The notes under the pieces are model-generated. The model did not search any database, was not told where the DNA came from, and was given only the letters and a program-made list of their open reading frames with translations. A stretch of DNA of 64,000 bases. Origin: Pseudocoprococcus catus. Its GTDB lineage: Bacteria > Bacillota > Clostridia > Lachnospirales > Lachnospiraceae. This document shows positions 45,147 to 53,554 of the stretch, one piece after another. How positions within the stretch are numbered: the stretch's first letter is position 1; every line of letters starts with the position of its first letter. The stretch spans positions 1,919,584 through 1,983,583 of the forward strand of contig NZ_LR698973.1 of assembly GCF_902381825.1 (NCBI RefSeq), in the 5' to 3' direction. The translations under genes and the position numbers were made by a program.

Positions 45147-46486
45147 TGCGGCGGGCGGCAAAGCATGCGGGTAAATATATCCTTCTTTTGATCATGCTCG
45201 TATGTTTTGGACATATTCTGGCCATGGGTACGGAAATCGGAGGCTATGGTACGCCGGTGATCTATTATCTGAAAGAGGGCTATTCCCTGTCAACCGTGCA
45301 GGACATGCGAAAAAACGATGAGGAACTGGAGAATTATCTTCCCTTTACAGCGGTGGGGAGCCTTGATCAGCAGACCTTTACCAATGATGATCTCGGTAAA
45401 ACTCTGACAGGTACGCTTACCTATATATATGGCAGTTCGGAGAATCTGTGTTCATCGGACGGCGAATTGATGGAGGACGATCTGACCGGCTGTGTATTGA
45501 GCAGTAAAGCGGCCTGGGAACTGTTTGGGGAGAGTGCCATAACCGGAGGCATTGTGACTTATAATGAAAAAAGCTACTATGTCAGAGGTGTTTATGAGGA
45601 TACGAATGCGGTGGTTATTCTTCCGGCAGAGGCTGTTTTTGACAAGAAGCAGAGCGGAAATAGCGGGCAGAACAATTATCCGGCATCGGATGCAGATACT
45701 TCAGCTCCATCGACGGATACAGGGACAGCATCTGCTGATTCAGGGAATACAGGCAATGCAGCTCAGGAACCATCCTTCAGCAAAATTGTCATCAAACCGG
45801 GAACAGAGATAAGCGGCAATGCAGAGAGAACGGAATATCTTCAGGCCTTTGAAAACAGATGGGGATTGGGCAGCGATAAAACAGATTGTCAGATTTATCA
45901 GCGGCTGGCGGTGTTTTTTATGTTTCTTCTTCCGGCATTGATTCTGATTCTTGTGGTGATTCGCGGTATCCGGTTTCTGATGGTCAACAGGTACCGTCCT
46001 TTCTGGCTGGCGGCCGGATTTGTGGGGCTGGCTGTGATGATCATGGTGTTCTTTGCCATTTGTCAGGCAAAACCGTCGATTCCTGCGGATATGATACCGA
46101 ATACCTGGTCTGATTTTGACTTCTGGGGTGAAAAGATCACAACCTTCAAAAACAGTATCCAGCATATTCTTTTTATCGATAAGAGTGAAGTGGAGCTTGG
46201 CTATTTCAGACCGCTGACATCCATGGTGGGTTATGCCGTTGTGGCGGTGATCATGTTTTTTGCTTCAGGAAGATTTTTCAAACCGGAGAAGGCAGAAGGC
46301 TTGTATGGCATGATACTTGCCGTGTGCGTGACGGAATTGATCGCTGTGTATCTGCTTCACAGATTCGGTGTCATGATAGAGGGAAAGAGAATGGTGCTTT
46401 ATCTCTGGCCTTACTTTGTTATTGGTCAGTTTATATTCCGAAAAAAAGACGCAAAAGTTGATGAAAAAACGGTTGACAGAGTTTAA
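45146..46486 (+). CDS. MacB/FtsX-like membrane protein, partner of the adaptor
   Basis: A 446-residue membrane protein: one segment at about residues 12-32, a 200-residue extracytoplasmic domain resembling the periplasmic core of MacB permeases (CVLSSKAAWELFGESAITGG, YYVRGVYEDT) with a Ser/Asp/Thr-rich insertion, then about five more segments (254-275, 283-305, 357-375, 385-405, 417-431). Unlike MacB it carries no ATPase domain and has more C-terminal segments. Coupled to the adaptor (TAATG). Function and cargo unknown; family assignment is by resemblance. Confidence 0.65.
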   Translation: MRRAAKHAGKYILLLIMLVCFGHILAMGTEIGGYGTPVIYYLKEGYSLSTVQDMRKNDEELENYLPFTAVGSLDQQTFTNDDLGKTLTGTLTYIYGSSENLCSSDGELMEDDLTGCVLSSKAAWELFGESAITGGIVTYNEKSYYVRGVYEDTNAVVILPAEAVFDKKQSGNSGQNNYPASDADTSAPSTDTGTASADSGNTGNAAQEPSFSKIVIKPGTEISGNAERTEYLQAFENRWGLGSDKTDCQIYQRLAVFFMFLLPALILILVVIRGIRFLMVNRYRPFWLAAGFVGLAVMIMVFFAICQAKPSIPADMIPNTWSDFDFWGEKITTFKNSIQHILFIDKSEVELGYFRPLTSMVGYAVVAVIMFFASGRFFKPEKAEGLYGMILAVCVTELIAVYLLHRFGVMIEGKRMVLYLWPYFVIGQFIFRKKDAKVDEKTVDRV

Positions 46487-46501
46487 AAAACATGGTAGTA
46501 T
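46473..46501 (+). promoter_or_regulatory. Promoter of the rplU operon
   Basis: TTGACA at 46473-46478, 17-nt spacer, TAGTAT at 46496-46501. It overlaps the last codons of the upstream membrane-protein gene, so rplU regained its own promoter despite the inserted block. Confidence 0.8.
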
Positions 46502-46506
46502 ACAGA

Positions 46507-46593
46507 AGATGCCGCACAGTGAGGTCTAAATTTGCAGAATAGTTTTGCAAATACCGTAACTGGCGAGTAATGTGAATAGGAGGTGCCCTATAA
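46507..46593 (+). promoter_or_regulatory. L21 (rplU) leader
   Basis: About 87 transcribed bases before rplU with short complementary segments (for example TTTGCAGAATAG and TTTTGCAAA). Firmicutes rplU mRNAs carry an autoregulatory leader bound by L21; position and length fit, but I cannot confirm the consensus. Confidence 0.5.
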
Positions 46594-46902
46594 ATGTACG
46601 CAATTATTGCAACAGGTGGAAAACAGTATAAAGTAGCAGAAGGCGATGTCATCAGAGTTGAGAAACTTGGTGTTGAAGCTGGTGCTGAAGTTGTTTTTGA
46701 TCAGGTTCTCGTTGTAAGTGGTGACGAAGTTAAAGTTGGTGATCCAACAGTAGCGGGTGCTACAGTAACAGCTACAGCTGTTGGTGATGGCAAGGCTAAG
46801 AAGGTTATCGTTTATAAGTATAAGAGAAAAACTGGCTATCATAAGAAGAACGGTCATAGACAGGCTTATACAAAAGTTAAGATTGAAAAGATCAACGCTT
46901 AA
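46594..46902 (+). CDS. rplU: 50S ribosomal protein L21
   Basis: A 102-residue protein, full length for L21: [18 protein letters not shown] at the start and [14 protein letters not shown] near the end, where it contacts 23S rRNA. AGGAGG is 11 bases upstream of the ATG. First gene of the operon with prp and rpmA. Confidence 0.97.
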   Translation: MYAIIATGGKQYKVAEGDVIRVEKLGVEAGAEVVFDQVLVVSGDEVKVGDPTVAGATVTATAVGDGKAKKVIVYKYKRKTGYHKKNGHRQAYTKVKIEKINA

Positions 46903-46917
46903 TTTTGAGGTCATGTG

Positions 46918-47244
46918 ATGATCAGTGTGACAGTCTATAAAGACAAGAATAATCACTATACAGGTTTCAGATGCGACGGCCATGCGGAATATGCAGAGCC
47001 CGGTGAAGATATTGTCTGCAGTGCAGTTTCAGTGCTTACATTGAATACATGCAACGCCATTGAAGCACTGACAGAAGATGCATTCAGCGTCGGAGCAGAT
47101 CAGGAAACAGGGTTGGTTGACTTTGATTTTGATGATGTGCCGGGACATGATGCAGCATTGCTCATCGATGCACTGGTGATCGGTATGCAGTCACTCTCGG
47201 AGCAGTACAGTGAGTTTATACATTTTGAAATCGAGGAGGTGTAA
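46918..47244 (+). CDS. prp: Ribosomal-processing cysteine protease Prp
   Basis: A 108-residue protease that removes the N-terminal extension of L27. The catalytic pair is His in DGHAEYA and Cys in DIVCSAVS. Located between rplU and rpmA as always in Firmicutes with extended L27. Start chosen at ATG 46918 (GAGG upstream); a GTG lies one codon earlier. Its substrate motif is present in the next gene. Confidence 0.95.
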   Translation: MISVTVYKDKNNHYTGFRCDGHAEYAEPGEDIVCSAVSVLTLNTCNAIEALTEDAFSVGADQETGLVDFDFDDVPGHDAALLIDALVIGMQSLSEQYSEFIHFEIEEV

Positions 47245-47247
47245 CTC

Positions 47248-47538
47248 ATGTTAACAATGAACCTTCAGTTTTTCGCTCATAAAAAGGGTGTTGGTTCTAC
47301 TAAGAACGGTAGAGATTCCGAGTCCAAGAGATTAGGAGCGAAGAGAGCAGACGGACAGTTTGTAAAAGCTGGCAATATCCTTTACAGACAGCGTGGTACT
47401 AAGATTCACCCAGGTGTGAATGTTGGTAGAGGCGGCGATGATACTTTATTTGCACTGGTTGACGGTGTTGTAAGGTTTGAAAGAAAAGGTAGAGATAAGA
47501 AACAGGTTTCTATCTACCCAGTCGTAGTAAACGAATAA
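47248..47538 (+). CDS. rpmA: 50S ribosomal protein L27, with cleavable N-terminal extension
   Basis: A 96-residue precursor. The N-terminus [14 protein letters not shown] carries the Prp site: cleavage after LQFF exposes AHKKG, the tail that reaches the peptidyl transferase centre. The rest is a normal L27 ([19 protein letters not shown]). GGAGG upstream. A terminator follows. Confidence 0.97.
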   Translation: MLTMNLQFFAHKKGVGSTKNGRDSESKRLGAKRADGQFVKAGNILYRQRGTKIHPGVNVGRGGDDTLFALVDGVVRFERKGRDKKQVSIYPVVVNE

Positions 47539-47544
47539 TAGATT

Positions 47545-47582
47545 AAACGGCTTCAGATTTTGATATTTGAAGTCGTTTTTTT
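47545..47582 (+). terminator. Terminator between rpmA and obg
   Basis: AAACGGCTTCA (47545-47555) pairs with TGAAGTCGTTT (47568-47578), then a run of T. Confidence 0.88.
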
Positions 47583-47652
47583 GAATCAGTATCTAATTAA
47601 AACGACAGAGGCAGCGCGGCATGCGGCTGTTCTGGCAGGAAGGAGTGTTTTT

Positions 47653-48933
47653 ATGTTTGCTGATCAGGTTAAGATATATATACGCTCCGGCAAGGGCGGT
47701 GACGGTCACGTTGGCTTCAGACGTGAGCTTTTCGTTCCTGCAGGAGGACCAAACGGCGGCGACGGCGGTAAGGGCGGCGACGTTATTTTTGTTGTAGACG
47801 AAGGATTAAATACATTATCAGATTTCCGTCATATGAAGAAGTACTGTGCACCAAACGGTGAAGACGGCGGCAAGAACCGCTGCCACGGTGCGGATGGTGA
47901 AGATCTGATCATTAAAGTGCCGGAAGGAACGGTTATTCGTGATGCAGAATCAGGACGCGTGATTGCAGATATGTCCCATGGCAACAAGCGGGTGACTGTT
48001 TTAAAGGGCGGCCGCGGCGGTAAGGGCAATCAGCATTATGCGACAGCAACAATGCAGGCACCGAAATACGCTCAGCCGGGCCAGAGAGCCATGGAGCTTG
48101 TTGTTACCCTGGAATTGAAGGTGATTGCGGATGTAGGCCTTGTAGGTTTTCCGAATGTCGGCAAGTCAACTTTCCTTTCCCGTGTAACGAATGCACGTCC
48201 GAAGATTGCCAATTATCATTTTACAACACTGAATCCGAATCTGGGTGTTGTGGATCTTCCGGATGGCAGAGGATTTGTGATTGCGGATATTCCGGGTATC
48301 ATTGAAGGTGCATCAGAGGGTGTGGGACTTGGTTTTGAGTTTCTGCGTCATATTGAGCGTACGAAGGTGATGATTCACATTGTGGATGCAGCCAGTGTTG
48401 AGGGACGTGATCCGATTGATGATATTTATAAGATCAATGCGGAGCTGGAAGCCTACAATCCTGAGATCGCGAAACGTCCGCAGGTGATTGCAGCCAACAA
48501 GATTGATACCCTTTATGAGGGCGAAAATGACGATGCCATTACACTGCTAAGAGAAGAATTTGAGCCGAAGGGGATCAAGGTTTTTCCTATTTCTGCAGTC
48601 AGCGGCAAGGGAGTCAGAGAACTGCTCTTTTATGTCCGTGAAATGCTGGATCAGATCGGGGATGAGCCGGTTGTATTTGAACCGGAATATGTACCGGTGA
48701 ATACAGATGTTGAGGAACCATATACAGTCAGCGTTGAAGACGGGGTTTATGTTGTAGAGGGACCGCGTATTGAGAAGATGCTTGGCTATACGAACCTTGA
48801 ATCTGAAAAAGGTTTTGATTTCTTCCAGAAATTCCTGAAAGAAAACGGTATTCTTGATGAACTTGAAAAGGCAGGTATACAGGAGGGCGATACGGTCCGT
48901 ATGTATGGCCTGGAATTTGATTATTATAAATAA
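47653..48933 (+). CDS. obgE: GTPase Obg/CgtA
   Basis: A 426-residue ribosome-assembly GTPase. The Gly-rich Obg fold (FADQVKIYIRSGKGGDGHVG onward) is followed by the G domain (GFPNVGKSTFLSRV, DIPGIIEGA, NKID) and a C-terminal OCT domain typical of Firmicutes. The ATG at 47653 has AAGGAG upstream and begins at the canonical MFADQV; the open frame extends 93 bases further upstream through the terminator and is not used. Confidence 0.96.
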   Translation: MFADQVKIYIRSGKGGDGHVGFRRELFVPAGGPNGGDGGKGGDVIFVVDEGLNTLSDFRHMKKYCAPNGEDGGKNRCHGADGEDLIIKVPEGTVIRDAESGRVIADMSHGNKRVTVLKGGRGGKGNQHYATATMQAPKYAQPGQRAMELVVTLELKVIADVGLVGFPNVGKSTFLSRVTNARPKIANYHFTTLNPNLGVVDLPDGRGFVIADIPGIIEGASEGVGLGFEFLRHIERTKVMIHIVDAASVEGRDPIDDIYKINAELEAYNPEIAKRPQVIAANKIDTLYEGENDDAITLLREEFEPKGIKVFPISAVSGKGVRELLFYVREMLDQIGDEPVVFEPEYVPVNTDVEEPYTVSVEDGVYVVEGPRIEKMLGYTNLESEKGFDFFQKFLKENGILDELEKAGIQEGDTVRMYGLEFDYYK

Positions 48934-48947
48934 GAGGGATAATACAG

Positions 48948-49250
48948 ATGATTAAAAATAGTAAGCAGAGAGCCTATCTCAAAGGGCTTGCCATGAACAT
49001 GACACCGATTATCCAGATTGGTAAATCCAGTGTGACACCGGAACTGACACAGGCTGTGGAAGAAGCCCTTGAAGCGAGAGAGCTGATCAAGATTTCTGTT
49101 CTTCAGAATTGTCTTGATGATCCGCGTCAGATGGCAGAGGTACTGGCTGAACGTACACATGCAGATGTGGTTCAGGTTATCGGCAAAAAGATTGTTCTTT
49201 ATAAAGAAGGCAAGGACAACAAAAAGAAAATTGTTCTTCCTGAGAAATAA
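48948..49250 (+). CDS. yhbY: CRM-domain RNA-binding protein YhbY
   Basis: A 100-residue CRM domain protein that associates with pre-50S particles. KQRAYLKGLAMNMTPIIQIGKSSVTPELTQAV and the GxxG-type loop VIGKKIVLYK are family features. It lies 14 bases after obg and in front of nadD, a standard Firmicutes order. Confidence 0.92.
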   Translation: MIKNSKQRAYLKGLAMNMTPIIQIGKSSVTPELTQAVEEALEARELIKISVLQNCLDDPRQMAEVLAERTHADVVQVIGKKIVLYKEGKDNKKKIVLPEK

Positions 49251-49274
49251 TATACGTCAGAGGAGATGCTTGCG

Positions 49275-49889
49275 ATGAGCCGACGAAAACGTATCGGAAT
49301 CATGGGAGGTACCTTTGACCCAGTGCATATGGTGCATCTGACGCTGGCTGAGAATGCCTATCACAGTTTTGGACTGGACGAAGTGCTGATGCTGCCGAAT
49401 GGTGATCCGCCGCACAAAACGGACAAAATTATCACACCGGCAGTCCACAGACTGGCTATGCTTCAGCTGGCGGTGGCAGGTATTCCCTATTTTCGGATTT
49501 CTGATATGGAGATCAGACGGAAGGGGTACAGTTATTCCTCTGTCACCCTGGAGGAGCTGAAGAAGGCACATCCTGATACGGATTATTATTTTATTATGGG
49601 TGCGGATTCCCTTTTTCAGATTGAGACGTGGCATGAACCGGCGGTTATTATGGCAGATTGTATCATACTGGCGGCTATGAGAAACCATACACCGGATGAT
49701 GTTTTCAAAAAGCAGATGGATTATCTTGAGGCGAAGTATCATGCAGATATCCGTTTCCTAAATATTCCGGATCTTGCACTGTCATCCAGCGAAATCAGGC
49801 GTCGTGTCAGGGAACATCAGTCGATTCGTTTTATGGTTCCTGAGGGTGTTCGGGAATATATAGAGGAACATCAGCTGTATTGCAGATGA
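49275..49889 (+). CDS. nadD: Nicotinate-nucleotide adenylyltransferase
   Basis: A 204-residue nucleotidyltransferase making deamido-NAD. GIMGGTFDPVHMVHL (HxxH), PNGDPPHK, MGADSLFQIETWHEP and the signature LALSSSEIRRRV are present. Start at ATG 49275 with GAGGAG 9 bases upstream; an ATG at 49266 overlaps this site and is unlikely. Confidence 0.94.
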   Translation: MSRRKRIGIMGGTFDPVHMVHLTLAENAYHSFGLDEVLMLPNGDPPHKTDKIITPAVHRLAMLQLAVAGIPYFRISDMEIRRKGYSYSSVTLEELKKAHPDTDYYFIMGADSLFQIETWHEPAVIMADCIILAAMRNHTPDDVFKKQMDYLEAKYHADIRFLNIPDLALSSSEIRRRVREHQSIRFMVPEGVREYIEEHQLYCR

Positions 49890-49988
49890 GAGCAGCTTTT
49901 CGGCTGTTCGGGATTTGCAGTCAAATGATGGGTATAGTTATTTCGAAAACGTTGTACTAGAATAATAGGACAGACAGAAGGAATTTTG

Positions 49989-50576
49989 ATGATGGAAATA
50001 CAGGAAATTGAAGAGATGTTGCAGCAGAAACAGAATCCGCATCGATACAGACATACCATCGGTGTGCGCTATACATCCATTTGTCTGGCCATGCGTTATG
50101 GGGAAGATCTGACAAAGTCGTCCTACGCAGGCTTGCTGCATGATTGTGCTAAGCATATGTCCGGTGAGAAGCTGTTGGAGAAGTGCCGCAGTCACCATCT
50201 GCCTGTTTCAGATGTGGAGGCTAAGAATCCGTTCCTGCTTCACGGGAGAGTCGGGGCATGGCTGGCCAGGCACAGATACGGTGTCGAAGATCCTGAGATC
50301 CTCAGCGCCATTGAGTGGCATACTACAGGTAAGCCGGATATGACGCTTTTGGAGAAAATCGTCTTTACAGCGGATTATATTGAGCCGGGACGGGATCAGG
50401 CACCGAATCTTGCATGGCTTCGTCAATTGGCATTTACAGACATTGACCAGGCAGTCTGCGAAATTCTGAAGCAGACATTGGATTATCTGCGTGATCAGGG
50501 CGGGGAGATCGATCCCGCCACAGAAGTTACTTATAGTTATTACTTACAGAAGTGTGCAGAGGATGCAGAATCATGA
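49989..50576 (+). CDS. yqeK: YqeK-type bis(5'-nucleosyl)-tetraphosphatase (HD domain)
   Basis: A 195-residue HD phosphohydrolase that splits Ap4A symmetrically to two ADP. HRYRHTIGVRYTS, LLHDCAKHM, HGRVGAWLA and EWHTTG give the metal ligands; FTADYIEPGR is a family signature. It lies between nadD and rsfS as in Bacillus. ATGs at 49989 and 49992 both suit the AAGGAA site. Confidence 0.93.
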   Translation: MMEIQEIEEMLQQKQNPHRYRHTIGVRYTSICLAMRYGEDLTKSSYAGLLHDCAKHMSGEKLLEKCRSHHLPVSDVEAKNPFLLHGRVGAWLARHRYGVEDPEILSAIEWHTTGKPDMTLLEKIVFTADYIEPGRDQAPNLAWLRQLAFTDIDQAVCEILKQTLDYLRDQGGEIDPATEVTYSYYLQKCAEDAES

Positions 50577-50620
50577 TTCTGGATCTGCAATGTGCATATA
50601 GATAATTAATGGAGGTAAGC

Positions 50621-50983
50621 ATGAATCAGTCTAAAGAAATGACCAAACTTGCAATTGCTGCACTGGAAGACAAGAAAGCCAATGATGTTCGTGTCATTGA
50701 CATTGCCGGTGTATCTGTTATTGCAGACTATTTTGTGATCGCAAGCGGTTCCAACACCAATCAGGTACAGGCCATGGCTGACAGCGTTCGTGAGGCCCTT
50801 GGCAGAGCAGGCCATGAACCACGTCAGGTGGAAGGCTACGGCAGTGCTAACTGGATCCTGATGGATTATAATGATATTATCGTGCATATCTTTTCAGATG
50901 AATCCAGAACATTTTATGATCTGGAAAGAATCTGGAGAGATGGCAAGGAAGTATCTGTGGGTGAATTTGAGACAGAAGAATAG
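50621..50983 (+). CDS. rsfS: Ribosome silencing factor RsfS
   Basis: A 120-residue protein of the RsfS/DUF143 family that binds L14 and stops 30S-50S joining in slow growth. ADYFVIASGSNTNQVQAMAD and YGSANWILMDYNDIIVHIF are diagnostic. GGAGG 6 bases upstream of ATG 50621. Last gene of the obg operon. Confidence 0.95.
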   Translation: MNQSKEMTKLAIAALEDKKANDVRVIDIAGVSVIADYFVIASGSNTNQVQAMADSVREALGRAGHEPRQVEGYGSANWILMDYNDIIVHIFSDESRTFYDLERIWRDGKEVSVGEFETEE

Positions 50984-51011
50984 TATTGTTTGAAAGTAAA
51001 GAAATAAAACG

Positions 51012-51069
51012 AATAAGCCGTCAGCTGACATCTGATGATCGAAAAACAGATGTCAGCTGGCGGCTTATT
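51012..51069. terminator. Long 23-bp hairpin after rsfS
   Basis: Arms 51012-51034 and 51047-51069 pair over 23 bp with one GU pair and a 12-base loop. A short T-rich end (TTATTG) follows on the plus strand. It probably ends the obg-rsfS transcript. Confidence 0.7.
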
Positions 51070-51147
51070 GCTGTTATGCAGGCAGTATCTAAAACAGAAA
51101 ATAAAATATGAAAAGTCTGCTGCACAAAACGTCCGGACAGATATAAA

Positions 51148-51765
51148 TTACATATCCATACGGACAAGGCCGATAACCTTGCCGAGAATTTCACAATGCT
51201 TCACGATAATAGGAGAGAAAGCATCGTTCTGAGGCTGAAGACGGTAGTGGTCTTCTTCCTTATAGAATGTCTTGACAGTTGCAGAATCATCCACCAGAGC
51301 AACAACCATATCGCCATTGTCGGCAGAAGACTGCTGCTGAACAATGACATGATCGCCATCTAAAATGCCGGCATTGATCATGCTTTCGCCTCTGACAGCC
51401 AGCATAAACAGTTCTGCGTTCGGCATCAGTTCGCTTGGTACAGGGAAATAACCTGTGATATTCTCAACAGCGAGAATCGGTTCGCCTGCAGTAACAGTAC
51501 CGACGATTGGAATGTTCACCATCTCGCGTCTGGCAAGATTGAATTCATCGTCAAGGATCTCGATGGCTCTTGGCTTGGTAGGGTCTCTTCGGATATAACC
51601 ATTCTTCTCCAGAGTTTCGAGATGAGAGTGAACGGAAGATGTGGACTTCAGATGAACTGCTTCACAGATCTCGCGGACTGAAGGCGGATAGCCCTTCGCT
51701 AATAACTGAGATTTTATGTATTCAAGAATTTCCTGCTGCTTGGCAGAGATTTTACCATTTGACAT
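51148..51765 (-). CDS. lexA: LexA repressor
   Basis: A 205-residue SOS repressor. The winged helix (residues about 8-60: [32 protein letters not shown]) binds operator; the cleavage site is Ala93-Gly94, and the autoproteolysis dyad is Ser128 and Lys165. All present and intact. The start at 51765 has AGGAGG; the longer open frame begins in the untranslated leader. Its own promoter overlaps two tandem LexA boxes, so it is autoregulated. Confidence 0.97.
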   Translation of the reverse strand: MSNGKISAKQQEILEYIKSQLLAKGYPPSVREICEAVHLKSTSSVHSHLETLEKNGYIRRDPTKPRAIEILDDEFNLARREMVNIPIVGTVTAGEPILAVENITGYFPVPSELMPNAELFMLAVRGESMINAGILDGDHVIVQQQSSADNGDMVVALVDDSATVKTFYKEEDHYRLQPQNDAFSPIIVKHCEILGKVIGLVRMDM

Positions 51766-51812
51766 ATTCAATACCTCCTGTATGGATAACAAACTATTTT
51801 ATCACTGATACT

Positions 51813-51841
51813 ATCATAACACGGCAAACGTATATTTGCAA
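51813..51841 (-). promoter_or_regulatory. lexA promoter
   Basis: Minus strand: TTGCAA (51841-51836), 17-nt spacer, TATGAT (51818-51813). Two LexA boxes cover the spacer and the -35. Confidence 0.7.
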
Positions 51842-51852
51842 ACAAATGTTTG
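51825..51852. promoter_or_regulatory. Two adjacent LexA boxes of lexA
   Basis: CAAACGTATATTTG (51825-51838) and CAAACAAATGTTTG (51839-51852) follow the Bacillus-type pattern CGAAC-N4-GTTYG with one or two changes and lie end to end. Confidence 0.8.
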
Positions 51853-51881
51853 AAATTTAATAGAAATGTAAAGAAATTCTA

Positions 51882-51910
51882 TTGACAAACGAACTATTGT
51901 TCTGTATAAT
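51882..51910 (+). promoter_or_regulatory. yneA-like gene promoter with a LexA box inside the spacer
   Basis: TTGACA (51882-51887), 17 bases, TATAAT (51905-51910). CGAACTATTGTTCT (51890-51903) sits wholly between -35 and -10. Confidence 0.85.
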
Positions 51911-51920
51911 ACAAATACAA

Positions 51921-51960
51921 CAAACGAATGTTTGGAAAATGTGTTCGGAACGATTGTTTG
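51921..51960. promoter_or_regulatory. Two LexA boxes in the yneA-like leader
   Basis: CAAACGAATGTTTG (51921-51934) and GGAACGATTGTTTG (51947-51960), both downstream of the promoter. Confidence 0.75.
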
Positions 51961-51989
51961 CATTTGATAAAATGTGGAGGGATGAAGTG

Positions 51990-52355
51990 ATGAGAAGAAG
52001 GAAAATGGTTTTAAAGAGACGCATTCGTATGGTGATCGTTGCGTTTATATTAATCCTGATCGGTATTCTGGTGATTCCTATCAGCCACTTTAAGGTGGCA
52101 GCCAGTGAGAAGAATATGCGTCAGATTGAGTACAAGACGTATGTTGTTCAGTATGGCGATACATTATGGGGGCTGGCAGACAGCTATATGGGGAAGAATT
52201 TTAAGAATCATCAGGACTATATCCATGATGTGATGCGTGCGAATGGTATGAATCAGGCGATGATTTATGAAGGACAGCTGTTGATCATTCCATGTGAAGA
52301 GGATGTGGCAGAGAATACACAGATGGCGGCAGCAGGTGAAGATATGAGAAACTGA
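51990..52355 (+). CDS. yneA: YneA-like SOS-induced cell-division inhibitor with LysM domain
   Basis: A 121-residue protein: basic N-terminus, one membrane segment (about residues 12-32), then a LysM wall-binding domain (YVVQYGDTLWGLADSYM through YEGQLLIIP). Its size, layout and position opposite lexA match Bacillus YneA, which halts septation during DNA damage. Start at ATG 51990 with GGAGG 9 bases upstream. Three LexA boxes at or after its promoter imply tight SOS control. The homology is by architecture rather than close sequence. Confidence 0.82.
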   Translation: MRRRKMVLKRRIRMVIVAFILILIGILVIPISHFKVAASEKNMRQIEYKTYVVQYGDTLWGLADSYMGKNFKNHQDYIHDVMRANGMNQAMIYEGQLLIIPCEEDVAENTQMAAAGEDMRN

Positions 52356-52458
52356 CCGGATTAGAGATGTTAGAGATGCCGATGCAGGCAGCCATTGAGC
52401 ATATAAGCAGATCAGATCGCGAATGAAGATATAGGATGAATGAGCAGTTATAATTACG

Positions 52459-52521
52459 AAAGCGGATAAACAGGTGATCGACCCGGAGAAGGTGAATCAG
52501 GCAGTTATCCGCTTTTTGTTT
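52459..52521 (+). terminator. Terminator after the yneA-like gene
   Basis: AAAGCGGATAA (52459-52469) pairs with TTATCCGCTTT (52505-52515) around a 35-base loop, then TTGTTTTT. Confidence 0.75.
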
Positions 52522-52589
52522 TTATACTTTCTGTAGGAAACCGGACGGCTGTGTATGCATCCGGAAGATGATGTATTGAATGCTCATGG

Positions 52590-53336
52590 TTACGGATTGT
52601 GGTAGTGCGGATTCGGCATTGACTGCGGCCAGTCGGAGATATTGCCGTTCAGAATCGCGGTGAACATTTTATCGATCGCTCCCGGATTTTCTCGGTTGAT
52701 CTGATGCATCAGATTTTTGGTATATTCGCGGCGGGTATGGCCATTGGCGGGACATGGACTTTTGGCGACAGGAAGATTTTGTTTTCGGGCAAAGCCGATG
52801 ATATCCGGTTCGGTCATGTACAGCAGCGGACGGATAACCGTCAGACCGGTTCGTTCAAGTTTTGTAACCGGAGGGAATGCATAGAAGTGGCCCTCGTAGA
52901 TGAGAGACATCAGCATGGTTTCTACCAGGTCATCGCGATGATGTCCGTAGGCGATTTTATTGCAGCCGAGTTCCAGTGCCTTATTGTTCAGCGCACCCTT
53001 GCGCATTTTGGCACATAGCGAACAGGGGTTCTTTTCGTGACGTTGGTCGAAGATAATCGGGCCGATTTCTGTGGATACAATGGTATAAGGAATATTTAAT
53101 TCATTACATAAACTTTTAACGGCATCCATATTGAAGTTACCGAGACCAAGGCCAACAGTTATAGCTTCAAGTTCAAAATGCTTTGGATAAAAGCGTTGAA
53201 GGCCTTTTAAGGCATATAACATAGTTAAACTGTCTTTGCCACCGGATACGCCGATGGCGATTTTGTCACCTTCATCGATCATTTGCCAGGTATCAATGGC
53301 CCGGCGTGTATAGCTGTATAATTGCTGCAGTTTCAT
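52590..53336 (-). CDS. TtcA-like tRNA sulfur-transfer ATPase
   Basis: A 248-residue PP-loop protein. The PP-loop AIGVSGGKDSL, the CSLC pair in EKNPCSLCAKMRKG and a third Cys in SPCPANGHTRRE that could hold an Fe-S cluster match the TtcA/TtuA group, which thiolates tRNA (2-thiocytidine 32 in TtcA). The exact target in Clostridia is not known. It has a perfect consensus promoter 130 bases upstream and is monocistronic. Confidence 0.87.
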   Translation of the reverse strand: MKLQQLYSYTRRAIDTWQMIDEGDKIAIGVSGGKDSLTMLYALKGLQRFYPKHFELEAITVGLGLGNFNMDAVKSLCNELNIPYTIVSTEIGPIIFDQRHEKNPCSLCAKMRKGALNNKALELGCNKIAYGHHRDDLVETMLMSLIYEGHFYAFPPVTKLERTGLTVIRPLLYMTEPDIIGFARKQNLPVAKSPCPANGHTRREYTKNLMHQINRENPGAIDKMFTAILNGNISDWPQSMPNPHYHNP

Positions 53337-53468
53337 AGTTTTAGATTGTTCCTTTCAATTGAGAGTACATGATGCCATATGGTGAATCATAGCAGCATGT
53401 GACAATTCGTATTTAATGTATTTATAATGACAGCATTATTCTGTACATTGCATTTTACCGATTCTTTG

Positions 53469-53497
53469 ATTATACACAGCTAAAACAACCTTGTCAA
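53469..53497 (-). promoter_or_regulatory. Consensus promoter of the TtcA-like gene
   Basis: Minus strand: TTGACA (53497-53492), exactly 17 bases, TATAAT (53474-53469). About 126 bases of leader precede the gene. Confidence 0.8.
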
Positions 53498-53516
53498 AGA
53501 CAAATAGAAGTGACAG

Positions 53517-53554
53517 ATATCATGTCGCAAAATCAATATTTTACGACATGATAT
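53517..53554. repeat. 38-nt palindrome between divergent promoters
   Basis: ATATCATGTCG (53517-53527) and CGACATGATAT (53544-53554) are perfect inverted copies; with one mismatch the symmetry continues through AAAAT/ATTTT to a CAAT centre. It lies between the minus-strand -35 (53492-53497) and a plus-strand -35 that begins at its last base. No T tract follows, so it is not a simple terminator. Confidence 0.85.
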
